A stretch of DNA of 64,000 nucleotides from Actinoplanes sp. NBRC 103695 (GCF_030269485.1 NZ_BSTL01000021.1:62001-126000); one strand, 5' to 3'. Shown: positions 46,566-55,595, counted from the first letter of the stretch. Numbers and translations: made by a program. The notes: a model not told the origin generated them from the sequence alone.

Positions 46566-47615
46566 ATGACCCATGTGCTCGTGACCGGCGGCGCCGGTTT
46601 CATCGGTTCGCATGTCGTGACGGCTCTGCTCGCGGCCGGCCACGACGTGACCGTCATCGACTCCGGAAACCCCGCGGCCCACTCCGGGCCGTTGCCGGTC
46701 CAGGTCGCAGGTCTTCCGGTACGCCGGATGGACGTGCGCGACCGCACGGCGGTGGCCGAGGCGCTGACCGGAGTGGACGCCGTCGTGCACCAGGCGGCAA
46801 TGGTCGGGCTCGGCGTCGACCTCGACGACCTGCCCGAGTACGTGGGATGCAACGATCTCGGCACGGCGGTGCTGCTCGCCGAGATGGCCCGCGCCGGGGT
46901 CCTGCGGCTGGTGCTGGCCAGCTCCATGGTGGTGTACGGCGAGGGCGCGTACACCTGCGAGCGGCACGGACCGGTGCGCCCGGCCGCCCGCGAGCGGTCC
47001 GAGCTGGACGCCGGCCGCTTCGAGCCCGCCTGCCCACGCTGCGGCGCGGCCCTCACCTCGGACCGGGTGGACGAGGACGCGCCGCTCGACCCGCGCAGCG
47101 TCTACGCGGCCACGAAGGTCGCGCAGGAGCACCTCAGCGCCGCATGGGCCAGGCAGACCGGCGGAGCGGTGACCGCGCTGCGCTACCACAACGTGTACGG
47201 CCCCGGGATGCCCCGCGACACGCCGTACAGCGGGGTGGCGGCGATCTTCCGGTCCGCGCTCCAGGCCGGACGCGCACCGCGGGTGTTCGAGGACGGCGCC
47301 CAGCAACGCGACTTCGTCCACGTCCGCGACGTGGCGGCGGCCAACGTCGCGGCCCTGGCCGACATCACCCCCCGCTCCGGGTTCCGCGCCTACAACGTGG
47401 CGTCCGGCCGTCCCGCCACGATCGGAGCGATGGCCGGAGCCCTCGCCACGGCCGCGGGCGGACCGGCGCCGGTGGTCACGGGCGAGTTCCGGCTGGGCGA
47501 CGTCCGGCACGTGGTGGCCTCGCCCGCTCGCGCCGCCACCGAGCTGGGCTTCACCGCGGCCGTCCACCTCGCCGACGGCATGGCCGAGTTCGCCACCGCC
47601 CCGCTCCGCGGATGA
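46566..47615 (+). CDS. NAD-dependent epimerase/dehydratase (extended SDR)
   Basis: A 349-residue enzyme acting on nucleotide-sugars. HVLVTGGAGFIGSHVVTALL is the extended-SDR NAD loop; LASSMVVYGEG holds the catalytic Ser/Thr region; YAATKVAQE the Tyr-x-x-x-Lys pair; RYHNVYGPGMPRDTPYSGV the substrate loop. An unusual CxxC element with a distant Cys-His (YTCERHG; FEPACPRCGAALTSD) lies between the Ser and Tyr motifs and looks like a small zinc-binding insert seen in a subset of these epimerases. It is divergent from the GT2 gene and overlaps the next membrane protein gene (ATGA), so it likely makes a sugar for the same pathway. Confidence 0.87.
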   Translation: MTHVLVTGGAGFIGSHVVTALLAAGHDVTVIDSGNPAAHSGPLPVQVAGLPVRRMDVRDRTAVAEALTGVDAVVHQAAMVGLGVDLDDLPEYVGCNDLGTAVLLAEMARAGVLRLVLASSMVVYGEGAYTCERHGPVRPAARERSELDAGRFEPACPRCGAALTSDRVDEDAPLDPRSVYAATKVAQEHLSAAWARQTGGAVTALRYHNVYGPGMPRDTPYSGVAAIFRSALQAGRAPRVFEDGAQQRDFVHVRDVAAANVAALADITPRSGFRAYNVASGRPATIGAMAGALATAAGGPAPVVTGEFRLGDVRHVVASPARAATELGFTAAVHLADGMAEFATAPLRG

Positions 47616-49414
47616 CGGTCCGCCGGCCCGAGGGGAAAACCCCCGACGCCACCTCACGCGAGACGCCCCGCTCCTCCCGGCCGACCCCGCCCCGCTCCTC
47701 CCGGCCGACCGCGCGCTTCTTCAATCCGGCAGCGCGCCTCCTCCGGCGGCGTGGCGCACTTCCTCCGGCGGCCGGCACCACCCGATTCCGGCGCCCCACG
47801 TCGCGCGGCGATGTGGGCTTTGCCGCGGGGGCGATGGGGCTGTTCGTCGTCGCGGCGGTCGTCGGCGGGCTGTTGTGGCTGGCCGGGCGGCCGGTGCACG
47901 CGAGCGCGGCGCCGCTGTTCGCGCATTGGCGCCCGCACGTCGGGCCGGGCACCGTACCCGCGGTCCTGATCGCTCTGCTGGTCTGCCGCTACGGCGCCGA
48001 GCTGTCCCGGCGGCTGCCGTGGCGTCGGCTCTGCCTGGCCGCCTATGGCACGGCGGTCGCCTGGATCACCGCGCTGGCGCTGATCGACGGCTGGGATCGC
48101 GGTGTCGCCGGCCGCCTCACCACCCGGTTCGAATATCTGCACGAGGTCCCCGGCGTCACCGACATCCCGGCGATGCTGCGCGGCTTCAGCGACCGCATCC
48201 TCGACTTCCAGCCCGATTCCTGGACCACTCATGTGGCCGGCCACCCGCCGGGCACCCTGCTGATCTTCGTAGCCCTCGACCGGATCGGCCTGTCCGGCGG
48301 TGGCTGGGCGGCCGTCACGTGCATCCTGGCCGGCGCATTGGTCGCCGTAGCCGTGCCGCACACCGTCCGCCAGCTCGGCACGGACGAGGCCGCTCGAGCG
48401 GTCGTCCCGTTCCTGGTCCTGTTCCCCGGCGCGGTCTGGATCGGGGTATCCGCCGACGGCCTGTTCGCCGGGATCACCGCGACCGGCATCGCCCTGCTGG
48501 CCGCCGGGGTCCGGCGCCGCTCACCGGTCCGGCTCGCCGGCGCCGGCTTGATCCTGGGCCTCGGCTGCTACCTGTCCTATGGTCTGATCCTGATGACCCC
48601 GATCGCCCTGGCGGTCCTGTTCCTCGGGCGGCCCCTTCCGCGGCAATCCGATCAGGTCGCCGCGGGATCCGATCAAATCGGCGCGGGGTCCGATCAGGTC
48701 GCCGCGGGGCCCGATCAGATCGGCGCGGGGCCCGGTCAGATCGACGCAAGGCCCGGTCAGATCGGCGCGGCGTCCGACGAAGCCCGGGCCGGCCACGTGC
48801 CCTCCGCCGCCCGCGCACGCGCCGCCTGGACCGGCCCGGCGCTCGCCGCCGCCTGGGCAACCGCCGGAGCTGCGATCGTGGTGGCGGCGTTCACCGTCGC
48901 CGGTTTCGACTGGCTAGCCGGATACCACCTCGTGGTCGAGCGCTATTACCAGGGCGTCGCGTCGCACCGCCCGTACACGTATTGGATCTGGGCGAACCTG
49001 GCCATCGTCCTCGCGGTCGCCGCGGGTCCGGCCGCAACCGTCATCCTGCGCCGCGCCGCGGCGACCACCCGCCCGCGCGACCTGCACCGCTCCGCCGGAC
49101 CGCTGCCGACCCCCGCCGGACCGCTGCCGACCCCCGCCGGACCGCTGCTGACCTCGGCCGGACGGCTGCTGACCTCCGCCGGACCGAGGCTGACCTCGGC
49201 CGGGCCGCTGCTGACCATCGCGGCCGCCGCGGCCATCCTCGCCGCCGACCTGTCCGGCTACAGCAAGGCCGAGGTGGAACGCATCTGGCTGCCCTTCACG
49301 GTCTGGCTGCCCGCCGCGGCCGCCCTGCTCCCGGCCGACCGCCGCCGAGCCTGGCTCGTCGTCCAGGCCGCGGTGGCGCTCCTCGTCAACCATCTGCTGC
49401 TGACGACCTGGTGA
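47612..49414 (+). CDS. Polytopic membrane protein with three in-frame repeat arrays (putative GT-C-like)
   Basis: A 600-residue membrane protein of about ten helices. FEYLHEVPGVTDIPAMLRGF and WTTHVAGHPPGTLLIFVALD lie in outer loops; the HPPG motif and preceding acidic loop recall GT39/GT-C glycosyltransferases, though the full signature is not met. Three separate arrays of 21- or 24-bp repeats occur: an Arg/Ser/Pro tract before helix 1, a SDQVAAG-type heptad array between middle helices, and an AGPLLTS-type heptad array near the C-terminus. All keep frame. ATG 47612 overlaps the epimerase stop. A role in exporting or transferring the sugar made upstream is plausible. Confidence 0.65.
   Translation: MTVRRPEGKTPDATSRETPRSSRPTPPRSSRPTARFFNPAARLLRRRGALPPAAGTTRFRRPTSRGDVGFAAGAMGLFVVAAVVGGLLWLAGRPVHASAAPLFAHWRPHVGPGTVPAVLIALLVCRYGAELSRRLPWRRLCLAAYGTAVAWITALALIDGWDRGVAGRLTTRFEYLHEVPGVTDIPAMLRGFSDRILDFQPDSWTTHVAGHPPGTLLIFVALDRIGLSGGGWAAVTCILAGALVAVAVPHTVRQLGTDEAARAVVPFLVLFPGAVWIGVSADGLFAGITATGIALLAAGVRRRSPVRLAGAGLILGLGCYLSYGLILMTPIALAVLFLGRPLPRQSDQVAAGSDQIGAGSDQVAAGPDQIGAGPGQIDARPGQIGAASDEARAGHVPSAARARAAWTGPALAAAWATAGAAIVVAAFTVAGFDWLAGYHLVVERYYQGVASHRPYTYWIWANLAIVLAVAAGPAATVILRRAAATTRPRDLHRSAGPLPTPAGPLPTPAGPLLTSAGRLLTSAGPRLTSAGPLLTIAAAAAILAADLSGYSKAEVERIWLPFTVWLPAAAALLPADRRRAWLVVQAAVALLVNHLLLTTW
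47666..47710. repeat. 24-bp in-frame repeat, two units
   Basis: The core CCCCGCTCCTCCCGGCCGAC occurs at 47666 and 47690. It encodes two RSSRPT-containing units before the first membrane helix of the 47612-49414 product. Confidence 0.85.
48647..48772. repeat. 21-bp in-frame repeat, six units
   Basis: Units begin at 48647, 48668, 48689, 48710, 48731 and 48752, with core CCGATCAGGTCGCCGCGGG and drift to GGTCAGATC in later copies. They encode seven-residue SDQVAAG/PDQIGAG units in a loop between membrane helices. Confidence 0.93.
49094..49219. repeat. 21-bp in-frame repeat, six units
   Basis: Units begin at 49094, 49115, 49136, 49157, 49178 and 49199 (core GCCGGACCGCTGCTGACC). They encode seven-residue AGPLPTP/AGPLLTS units in the last large loop of the membrane protein. 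Confidence 0.93.
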
Positions 49415-49456
49415 TCCGCGGTTCAGCGTGACCGTCAGTCGTGCCGGGCTCGGCGG

Positions 49457-50995
49457 TCAGCCGGGCGCACCGGCGCGAGGCGCGGCACCGGGCGAGCCGC
49501 CCCCTGGCGCGACGGCGTCAGAGGAGGCAGCGTCACGGGAGGCAGCGTCCGGAGAGGCGGAATCCGGAGAAGCGGAGTCCCGAGAAGCCGGCTCGGCGGT
49601 CACCTTGTCCGCGGAGCTGGGGATCAGGCCGGCCAGCAGTACCATCACGGCGGCCACCAGCAGCATGCCGATGAAGATGCGGTGCACGGCGTCGGTCAGG
49701 CGGGCCGGGTCGACCGTGTCGCCGCCGACCACCGCGTTGGCGATCGCGCCGAAGACCGCCGCGCCCAGGGCGCTGCCCAGCGAGCGGAGGAAGATGTTGT
49801 TCGCGGTCACCACGCCCCGCTCGGACCAGCCGACGCTGGACTGCGCGGCGATCAGCGTGGGCGCCGCCGTCAGGCCCATGCCCAGGCCGATGACCAGGCA
49901 GTAGGCGCCCACCTCGTAGACCGACGACTGCTGATCGAGCAGCAGCAACAGCGCGACCCCGCCGACCACCAGCGACGAACCGATCAGGGCGCAGCCCCGG
50001 AAGCCGAATCGCAGGTAGACCCGGCCGGCCTGGCTGGCGGAGATCGGCCAGCCGATGGTGAGCGCGCCCAGGGCGAGACCGGCCACCAGCGGGCCGGTGC
50101 CTAGCGCTTCCTGGGCGTACACGGGAATGTAGGAACTGAGGCCGAGCAAGATCGCGCCGACGCCCACCGCCAGGAAGCCGCTGCTGACCAGGAGCCGGCG
50201 CCGGAAGATCCACAGCGGGAGCACCGGGTCGGGCGCGGAGCGCTCGACGAGGCCGAACGTCACCAGCAACGCCACGCCGACGCCGAGGACCGCGATGCTG
50301 ATCGGCGAATCCCACGCCCACGCCTGGCCGCCCTCCAGCACGCCCAGGATGACCAGGGTGAGACCGGCCGTGAGCAGGGCGGCGCCGCGGTAGTCGACGG
50401 CCGGGCGCCGGCGTTCCACCCGCTCCTGGAAGCGGCGCAGGATCATCGTGCCGGCCAGCAGGCAGATCGGGATGTTGACGAAGAAGATCCACCGCCACGA
50501 CACGTACTCGGAGAACACCCCGCCGAGCGTCGGGCCGACCACCGAGGCGACGCCCCACACGCTGGCCACGTACCCCTGGACCTTGGCCCGCTCGCGGACC
50601 GAGTAGAGGTCGCCGATGATCGTGATCGTGGTCGGCATGATCGCGCCGGCGCCGAGGCCCTGCAGCACCCGGAACACGATCAGCGGCACGATGCTCCAGG
50701 CCACCCCGCACAGGATCGAGCTGAGCAGGAACAAACCGATGCCCCAGAGGATCACCGGTTTGCGGCCGAACAGGTCGTTGAGCTTGCCGTAGATCGGCAC
50801 CGACACGGCCTGGGCCAGCAGGTAGACGGAGAACAGCCAGGGGAACTCGGTGAAGCCACCGATGTCGGCGACGATCGACGGCACCGCGGTCGCGATGATC
50901 GTCGAGTCGATGGCGATGAGGCCGGTGGAGAGCATCACCGCGAGCAGGACCGGCCCGCGTTCGGAGCGCAGGCCGACATTGTTCTCCGTCACCAT
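49457..50995 (-). CDS. MFS multidrug transporter, DHA2 (14-helix) type
   Basis: A 512-residue proton-driven efflux pump. VMLSTGLIAIDSTIIATAVP is the DHA2 helix-1 motif with its acidic residue; AVSVPIYGKLNDLFGRKPV the loop 2-3 signature; and VLQGLGAGAIMPTTITIIGD plus VGPTLGGVFSEYVSWRWIFF the antiporter motif C region. Fourteen helices are visible. The C-terminal tail of about 45 residues is a 15-bp repeat product rich in Ala, Ser and Asp (SASPDSASPDAASRD). It is divergent from threonine synthase, with no local regulator gene. The substrate is unknown. Confidence 0.9.
   Translation of the reverse strand: MVTENNVGLRSERGPVLLAVMLSTGLIAIDSTIIATAVPSIVADIGGFTEFPWLFSVYLLAQAVSVPIYGKLNDLFGRKPVILWGIGLFLLSSILCGVAWSIVPLIVFRVLQGLGAGAIMPTTITIIGDLYSVRERAKVQGYVASVWGVASVVGPTLGGVFSEYVSWRWIFFVNIPICLLAGTMILRRFQERVERRRPAVDYRGAALLTAGLTLVILGVLEGGQAWAWDSPISIAVLGVGVALLVTFGLVERSAPDPVLPLWIFRRRLLVSSGFLAVGVGAILLGLSSYIPVYAQEALGTGPLVAGLALGALTIGWPISASQAGRVYLRFGFRGCALIGSSLVVGGVALLLLLDQQSSVYEVGAYCLVIGLGMGLTAAPTLIAAQSSVGWSERGVVTANNIFLRSLGSALGAAVFGAIANAVVGGDTVDPARLTDAVHRIFIGMLLVAAVMVLLAGLIPSSADKVTAEPASRDSASPDSASPDAASRDAASSDAVAPGGGSPGAAPRAGAPG
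49524..49598. repeat. 15-bp in-frame repeat, about five units, in the MFS tail
   Basis: Units begin at 49524, 49539, 49554, 49569 and 49584 (for example GAGGCAGCGTCCGGA on the plus strand). They encode five-residue SASPD/AASRD units in the cytosolic C-terminal tail of the transporter. Confidence 0.88.
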
Positions 50996-51079
50996 GAAGG
51001 CCTACCCCACCGGAGGGCCCGGCACGCGGCTCGCGGGGTGAGAAGAGTGCGAGATCACGTCGGTATTAGGGTCGGCGGG

Positions 51080-52288
51080 ATGAGCAGCGCGTTGTCACAT
51101 CTGGAGTGCGGGCGGTGTGGCACGCGGTACGACGCGGACGTACCACAGAATCTGTGCACGTGCGGGCGGCCGCTCCTGGCCCGCTACGACCTGGGGCGGG
51201 TGACCGTGACGCCGGCCGAGGTCGCCGCCCGGCCGCCGGATCTCTGGCGTTACCGGGAACTGCTTCCGGTGCGCGACCCGGGCAACGTCGTCACTCTCGG
51301 CGAGGGGATGACGCCGCTGGTGCCTGTGCCCCGGTTCGGCGTCCGGGCCGGCGTACTGGATCTGCTCGTGAAGGACGAAGCGCTCCTGCCCACCGGCAGC
51401 TTCAAGGCACGCGGCGCCGCGGTCGGGGTGTCCCGGGCGCATGAGCTCGGCATCACGCGGATCACCATGCCCACCAACGGCAACGCCGGCGCCGCCTGGG
51501 CGACCTACGCCGCCCGCGCCGGAATGGAGGCGCTCGTGGTGGCGCCCGCACTGGCACCGGCGTTCACCCGGGCCGAGGCGGTGCTCGCCGGCGCCCGCGT
51601 GCACGTGGTGGACGGGCTGATCGCCGACGCGGGACGGCTGGCCGCCCAGGCGGTCGAGCGGGGCTGGTTCAGCACGGCCACGCTGCGGGAGCCGTACCGG
51701 GTCGAGGGCAAGAAGACGATGGGCATCGAGATCGCCGAGCAGCTCGGCTGGCGGCTGCCCGACGTGATCGTCTACCCGACCGGCGGCGGGGTGGGCCTGA
51801 TCGGCATCCGCAAGGCGCTGGACGAGCTACGCGAACTCGGCTGGATCAGCGGTCCGCTGCCCCGGCTGGTGGCGGTGCAGGCGACCGGGTGCGCGCCGAT
51901 CGTGCGGGCCTTCGAGTCCGGGGCGGAGACCGCCGACCCGTGGCCGGCCGACCAGGCGCGAACCGCCGCGTTCGGCATCAACGTGGCCGGCACGCTCGGC
52001 GACTTCCTGGTGCTCGACGCGGTCCGCGACAGCGGCGGCACCGCGGTGGCCGTGCCGGACGACGAGATCATGGCCGCCCAGGCGGAGTGCGCGGCCAGCG
52101 ACGGCATGCTGATGTGCCCCGAGGGCGCCGCGACCCTGGCCGCCGTCCGCCGCCTCCGGTCCGGCGGCTGGCTCTCCGGCGACGAGCGGGTGGTCGTGCT
52201 GAACACCGGCGCCGCCGCCAACTACGCCGACACGCTCCCGATGCCCCCGCCGGCGCTGCTCTCCCCGGACGCGGTGCTGCCCGGGTAG
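51080..52288 (+). CDS. thrC: Threonine synthase
   Basis: A 402-residue PLP enzyme converting O-phosphohomoserine to threonine in the cytosol. It opens with a small zinc-ribbon-like element (LECGRCGTRYDAD; LCTCGRPL) common in this subgroup, then VTLGEGMTPLVPVP, the Schiff-base Lys in LPTGSFKARGAAVGVS, the PLP-binding MPTNGNAGAAWATYAARAG and YPTGGGVGLIGI. The absence of the thrA/thrB genes nearby is usual for a stand-alone or second copy; a related activity (cysteate synthase or another beta/gamma-lyase) cannot be excluded from sequence alone. ATG 51080 follows a GGCGGG site. It is divergent from the MFS gene. Confidence 0.8.
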   Translation: MSSALSHLECGRCGTRYDADVPQNLCTCGRPLLARYDLGRVTVTPAEVAARPPDLWRYRELLPVRDPGNVVTLGEGMTPLVPVPRFGVRAGVLDLLVKDEALLPTGSFKARGAAVGVSRAHELGITRITMPTNGNAGAAWATYAARAGMEALVVAPALAPAFTRAEAVLAGARVHVVDGLIADAGRLAAQAVERGWFSTATLREPYRVEGKKTMGIEIAEQLGWRLPDVIVYPTGGGVGLIGIRKALDELRELGWISGPLPRLVAVQATGCAPIVRAFESGAETADPWPADQARTAAFGINVAGTLGDFLVLDAVRDSGGTAVAVPDDEIMAAQAECAASDGMLMCPEGAATLAAVRRLRSGGWLSGDERVVVLNTGAAANYADTLPMPPPALLSPDAVLPG

Positions 52289-52424
52289 CCGCCGCTTCTC
52301 ACGGCGACATCTCCGCACGTGGGGTTGGGCTATCCTGCCCGTCGTCAGTTCCGGCAACGAGCAGTAAGAAAAGGTCGAGCGTAGATAAGCGGCGCCGGCC
52401 CTGGGAAAGGTACGGTGCGCGTTC
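52289..52424. other. Intergenic region upstream of mraY-like gene
   Basis: 136 bp without a gene. It becomes markedly AT-richer toward its end (AGTAAGAAAAGGTCGAGCGTAG) and has GGGAAAGG about 18 bases before the GTG start, too far for an ideal ribosome site. A promoter is expected but no box is certain. Confidence 0.4.
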
Positions 52425-53537
52425 GTGAAGGCGGTCGTCGTCGCGGCAGTCGTGGCGTTTGTGCTCACCTTGTTCGGAACCCCGCTCATCATCAAGATGA
52501 TGGTCCGCCTCAAGGTGGCTCAACCCATCAGGGACGAGCTTGGTCTGGCCTCCAACAAGACCAAGCGCGGAACCCCGACGATGGGCGGATTGGGATTCAT
52601 CGTGGCCACGCCGGTCGCGTACGTGGCCGGGCACATAGCCTTGGTCACTCTGCCGGAGGCACAGATCGGGCAGGTCAGTCCCACCATTACGGCGCTTGTT
52701 CTGCTGGGCATCTTCTTCGCCTGCGGCGCAGTCGGTTTCATCGACGACTACCTCAAGGTGGTGGTCCGGAGCACCGCCGGGCTGAGCGCCAAGGGAAAGC
52801 TGTTCGGTCAGCTTCTGGGCGGCACCACCTTCGGGTTGATCGCGATGTACTTCCCCTCGACCAACGGGAAGACCGTCGGCTCCACCCACCTCTCGTTCGT
52901 CAAGGACATCTCTTGGCTGAATATCACCAAGGTCGGCGCCGTCGCCGTATTCGTGCTCATGGTGCTGTTCATGAGCAATGCGGTCAACATCACCGACGGC
53001 ATGGACGGGCTGGCGACCGGAACGTCGGTTCTGGTGTTCGGCGCGTACGCGGTCATCGGCTATTGGCAGTACAAGCATTGGTGCGGTGACACCGCCGGCT
53101 ATGCGGCCGATCCCAACGCCTACTGTTACGCCGTCCGCGATCCACTCGAAGTCGCGATCATAGCCGCCGGAGTGGCCGGGGCGTGCCTCGGCTTTCTCTG
53201 GTCGAACACCTCGCCGGCGCGAATCTTCATGGGCGATGCCGGGTCATTGGGACTCGGGGGTCTGCTGGTCGCCCTGGCAATGGCAACCCACACCATTCTG
53301 CTGCTGCCCATCATCGGATTCTTGTATGTGATGGACACCATGTCGGTCGTCATCCAGGTGATCTCGTATCGCACCACCGGAAAGCGAATCTTCCGATTGT
53401 CGCCGATCCATCACCACTTCGAGCTCGCCGGTTGGAGCGAGGTCACTGTCGTCACGCGGTTCTGGATCATCGCGCTGCTGTGCGCCGGAATCGGCCTGTG
53501 CTTCTTCTATGGCGACTTCCTCCAGAACACCACCTAG
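52425..53537 (+). CDS. mraY: Phospho-N-acetylmuramoyl-pentapeptide transferase (MraY), outside a dcw cluster
   Basis: A 370-residue membrane enzyme that transfers phospho-MurNAc-pentapeptide to undecaprenyl phosphate, giving lipid I. All signatures are present: KRGTPTMGG near residue 46, the metal DD in GFIDDYLKV, NAVNITDGMDGLATG, GDAGSLGLGG, and the HHHFEL loop near the C-terminus; ten helices are visible. Normally the gene lies between murF and murD, but here its neighbours are threonine synthase and a CopD-CtaG fusion. The sequence is lower in GC than adjacent genes. Its stop shares CTAG with the opposing gene. Whether it is a paralogue, for example for resistance to an MraY inhibitor, cannot be judged from the window. 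Confidence 0.9.
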   Translation: MKAVVVAAVVAFVLTLFGTPLIIKMMVRLKVAQPIRDELGLASNKTKRGTPTMGGLGFIVATPVAYVAGHIALVTLPEAQIGQVSPTITALVLLGIFFACGAVGFIDDYLKVVVRSTAGLSAKGKLFGQLLGGTTFGLIAMYFPSTNGKTVGSTHLSFVKDISWLNITKVGAVAVFVLMVLFMSNAVNITDGMDGLATGTSVLVFGAYAVIGYWQYKHWCGDTAGYAADPNAYCYAVRDPLEVAIIAAGVAGACLGFLWSNTSPARIFMGDAGSLGLGGLLVALAMATHTILLLPIIGFLYVMDTMSVVIQVISYRTTGKRIFRLSPIHHHFELAGWSEVTVVTRFWIIALLCAGIGLCFFYGDFLQNTT

Positions 53538-55456
53538 GCTGTTGCGCTTGACTGTGGGAGCCGGTCGTCGGCGCGGTCGAGGCGGGCCTGCTCGCGCTCG
53601 TCGGCCCGGATCCAGCGGCGGATCAGCAGGAGCAGGACGACCGCGCCGGGGAGTTCGCCGAAAGCCCAGGCCAGCCCGGCGCCCAGGTGCTGGTCGGCGA
53701 GCAGGTCGCCGGCCCAGGGCGGGTGCACGGCCGGGTACCAGTCGGCGCCGATCACCGTCGTGGACTGCAGCAACACGAAGCCGAAGAACGCGTGCGCCGC
53801 CATCGCCAGGAAGTGCACGCCCAGCAGCAGCGGCACCGGGACGCGGCGGCGGCCGGGGTCGACGCCGATCAGCACCCAGAACAGCAGGTAGCCGGAGAGC
53901 ACGAAGTGCAGCAGCATCGCCAGGTGGCCGAGGTGGTAGCGCATCAGGGTGCCGAGCAGGTCACCGAAGTACAGGCCGTACAGGCTGACCACGTAGACGG
54001 CCAGGGCGACCAGCGGATTGCCGAGGAACCGCAGCACCCGGCTGTGCAGGACGACCAGCAGCCACTCGCGCGCGCCGCGGACCTCCGGGTCGGCGGGGCG
54101 GCGGAGAGCGCGCAGGGCCAGCGTGACCGGCGCGCCGCCGACCAGCAGGATCGGCACCACCATCGACAGCACCATGTGCTGCACCATGTGGACGCTGAAC
54201 AGCACGTACGCGTACTTGGCCACGCCCAGGCAGGTGATCGCGGCGAGCAGCAGCATGCCGGCCACCCACGACACCGTCCGGCCGATCGGCCAGCCGTGGC
54301 CCACGCGGCGCACCCCGACCAGGTAGGCGGCGATCCCGGCCGCGGCCAGGGTCAGGAAGAACAGGTCCGGCAGCAGGTCGCCGATCATCCGGGCCGCGGT
54401 CGGCGGGCCGGGCGGCGTGAAGCCCAGCAGCTCCACCAGCGGATCCGGCCGGGTCAGCACCTCTTCCTCAGGCGTCGGGCTGCGCGACAACGCCACCGCC
54501 AGCCCGATGGTCGCGCCGAGCACGATCAGCTCGCCGGCCGCCAGGCGCACGAAGGCCCTCGGCGCACCGGCCTCCAGCGCGGGCAGCGTGCGACCGCGGT
54601 GCGCCGCCCCGATCACTCCGACGATCAAGAGCGCAAAGACCTTGATGAGTACGAGTACGCCGTACCGCGACGTCCACAGTGCCGGCCACTCCCCCAGCCG
54701 CACCGCCGCGTTGACCACCCCGCTGAACGCCGCCGCCACGAAACACGCCAGCGCGAGGCGGCTGTACCGGGCGGCCGTGGCGGCGAAACGCCGGTGCCGG
54801 CGTACCGTCAGCAGACCGGCGAGACCACCCACCCAGAGCGACGCCGCCAGCACATGCAGAGCCAGACTCGTGACCGCGACCTGGTGGTCGCCGGCCGAGG
54901 CCGCATGGCCGGTGAAGGCCGGCGGCAGCAGTCCCGCCATCGCCGCGACGGCGGCGGCCGCTGCCACAGCGCGCGACACCCCGGCACGGGACAACACGGC
55001 CACCAGCAGGGCGAGTCCCGCCCGCACCAGCAGCGACTGCCCCTGCCCGATGGACGCCGCGAAGCTCACCACCGACGCCGGGCCCAGGTCGGCGACCGGC
55101 ACGCCGAGGACGTCCGACACCGTAAGCACGACCGACAGCAGCGCCGCCACCGCCCAGACCAGCGCCGCCCAGGTGGCCCGGCGCAGCAGCAGCCAGCCGT
55201 GCGCCGCCACGCTGCGACCGTCCCCGGGCAGCAGGAACGCCGCGGTCACGGTCGCGCCGACGGTCAGCACTCCGGCGGCGTTGCCCAGGAACGTGACCGC
55301 GGGCAGCGCCCACTCGGTCAGCGGTCCCGGGCTGGGTATGCCCGGGAGCACGGTGCCGTCGACCGCTCCCCCACCGATCAGGGCGGCGATCAGGGCGGCC
55401 ACGGACACCGCGGCGGTCGTGCCCACCAGGGCGGGTGTTCTCAGTTCGGGGCGCAC
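53534..55456 (-). CDS. CopD-CtaG fusion: copper resistance/cytochrome oxidase assembly membrane protein
   Basis: A 640-residue membrane protein joining two families. The first half has an eight-helix CopD domain (TGHAASAGDHQVAVTSLALH; HVLAASLWVGGLAGLLTV; RYSRLALACFVAAAFSGVVN), the second a CtaG (caa3-type oxidase assembly) domain of about seven helices, with KYAYVLFSVHMVQHMVLSMV, LHFVLSGYLLFWVLIGVDP and PWAGDLLADQHLGAGLAWAF carrying conserved His and Asp residues. Such fusions are common in actinobacteria and are thought to handle copper for cytochrome oxidase. The gene converges with the mraY-like gene, both using one CTAG for their TAG stops. Confidence 0.9.
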   Translation of the reverse strand: MRPELRTPALVGTTAAVSVAALIAALIGGGAVDGTVLPGIPSPGPLTEWALPAVTFLGNAAGVLTVGATVTAAFLLPGDGRSVAAHGWLLLRRATWAALVWAVAALLSVVLTVSDVLGVPVADLGPASVVSFAASIGQGQSLLVRAGLALLVAVLSRAGVSRAVAAAAAVAAMAGLLPPAFTGHAASAGDHQVAVTSLALHVLAASLWVGGLAGLLTVRRHRRFAATAARYSRLALACFVAAAFSGVVNAAVRLGEWPALWTSRYGVLVLIKVFALLIVGVIGAAHRGRTLPALEAGAPRAFVRLAAGELIVLGATIGLAVALSRSPTPEEEVLTRPDPLVELLGFTPPGPPTAARMIGDLLPDLFFLTLAAAGIAAYLVGVRRVGHGWPIGRTVSWVAGMLLLAAITCLGVAKYAYVLFSVHMVQHMVLSMVVPILLVGGAPVTLALRALRRPADPEVRGAREWLLVVLHSRVLRFLGNPLVALAVYVVSLYGLYFGDLLGTLMRYHLGHLAMLLHFVLSGYLLFWVLIGVDPGRRRVPVPLLLGVHFLAMAAHAFFGFVLLQSTTVIGADWYPAVHPPWAGDLLADQHLGAGLAWAFGELPGAVVLLLLIRRWIRADEREQARLDRADDRLPQSSATA

Positions 55457-55595
55457 CGAGCATCAGTCGGTACCCGCCCCGCCCTGGTTCCCGGCGTGAT
55501 GAAGGCGTGATGGATCGCCGGGGCGGCCGGTCCGGCAACGACCGGCCGGCCCGGCGGCACAGGTGTAGTCGTTCGAAGATGCCGTTCGGTTCCCG

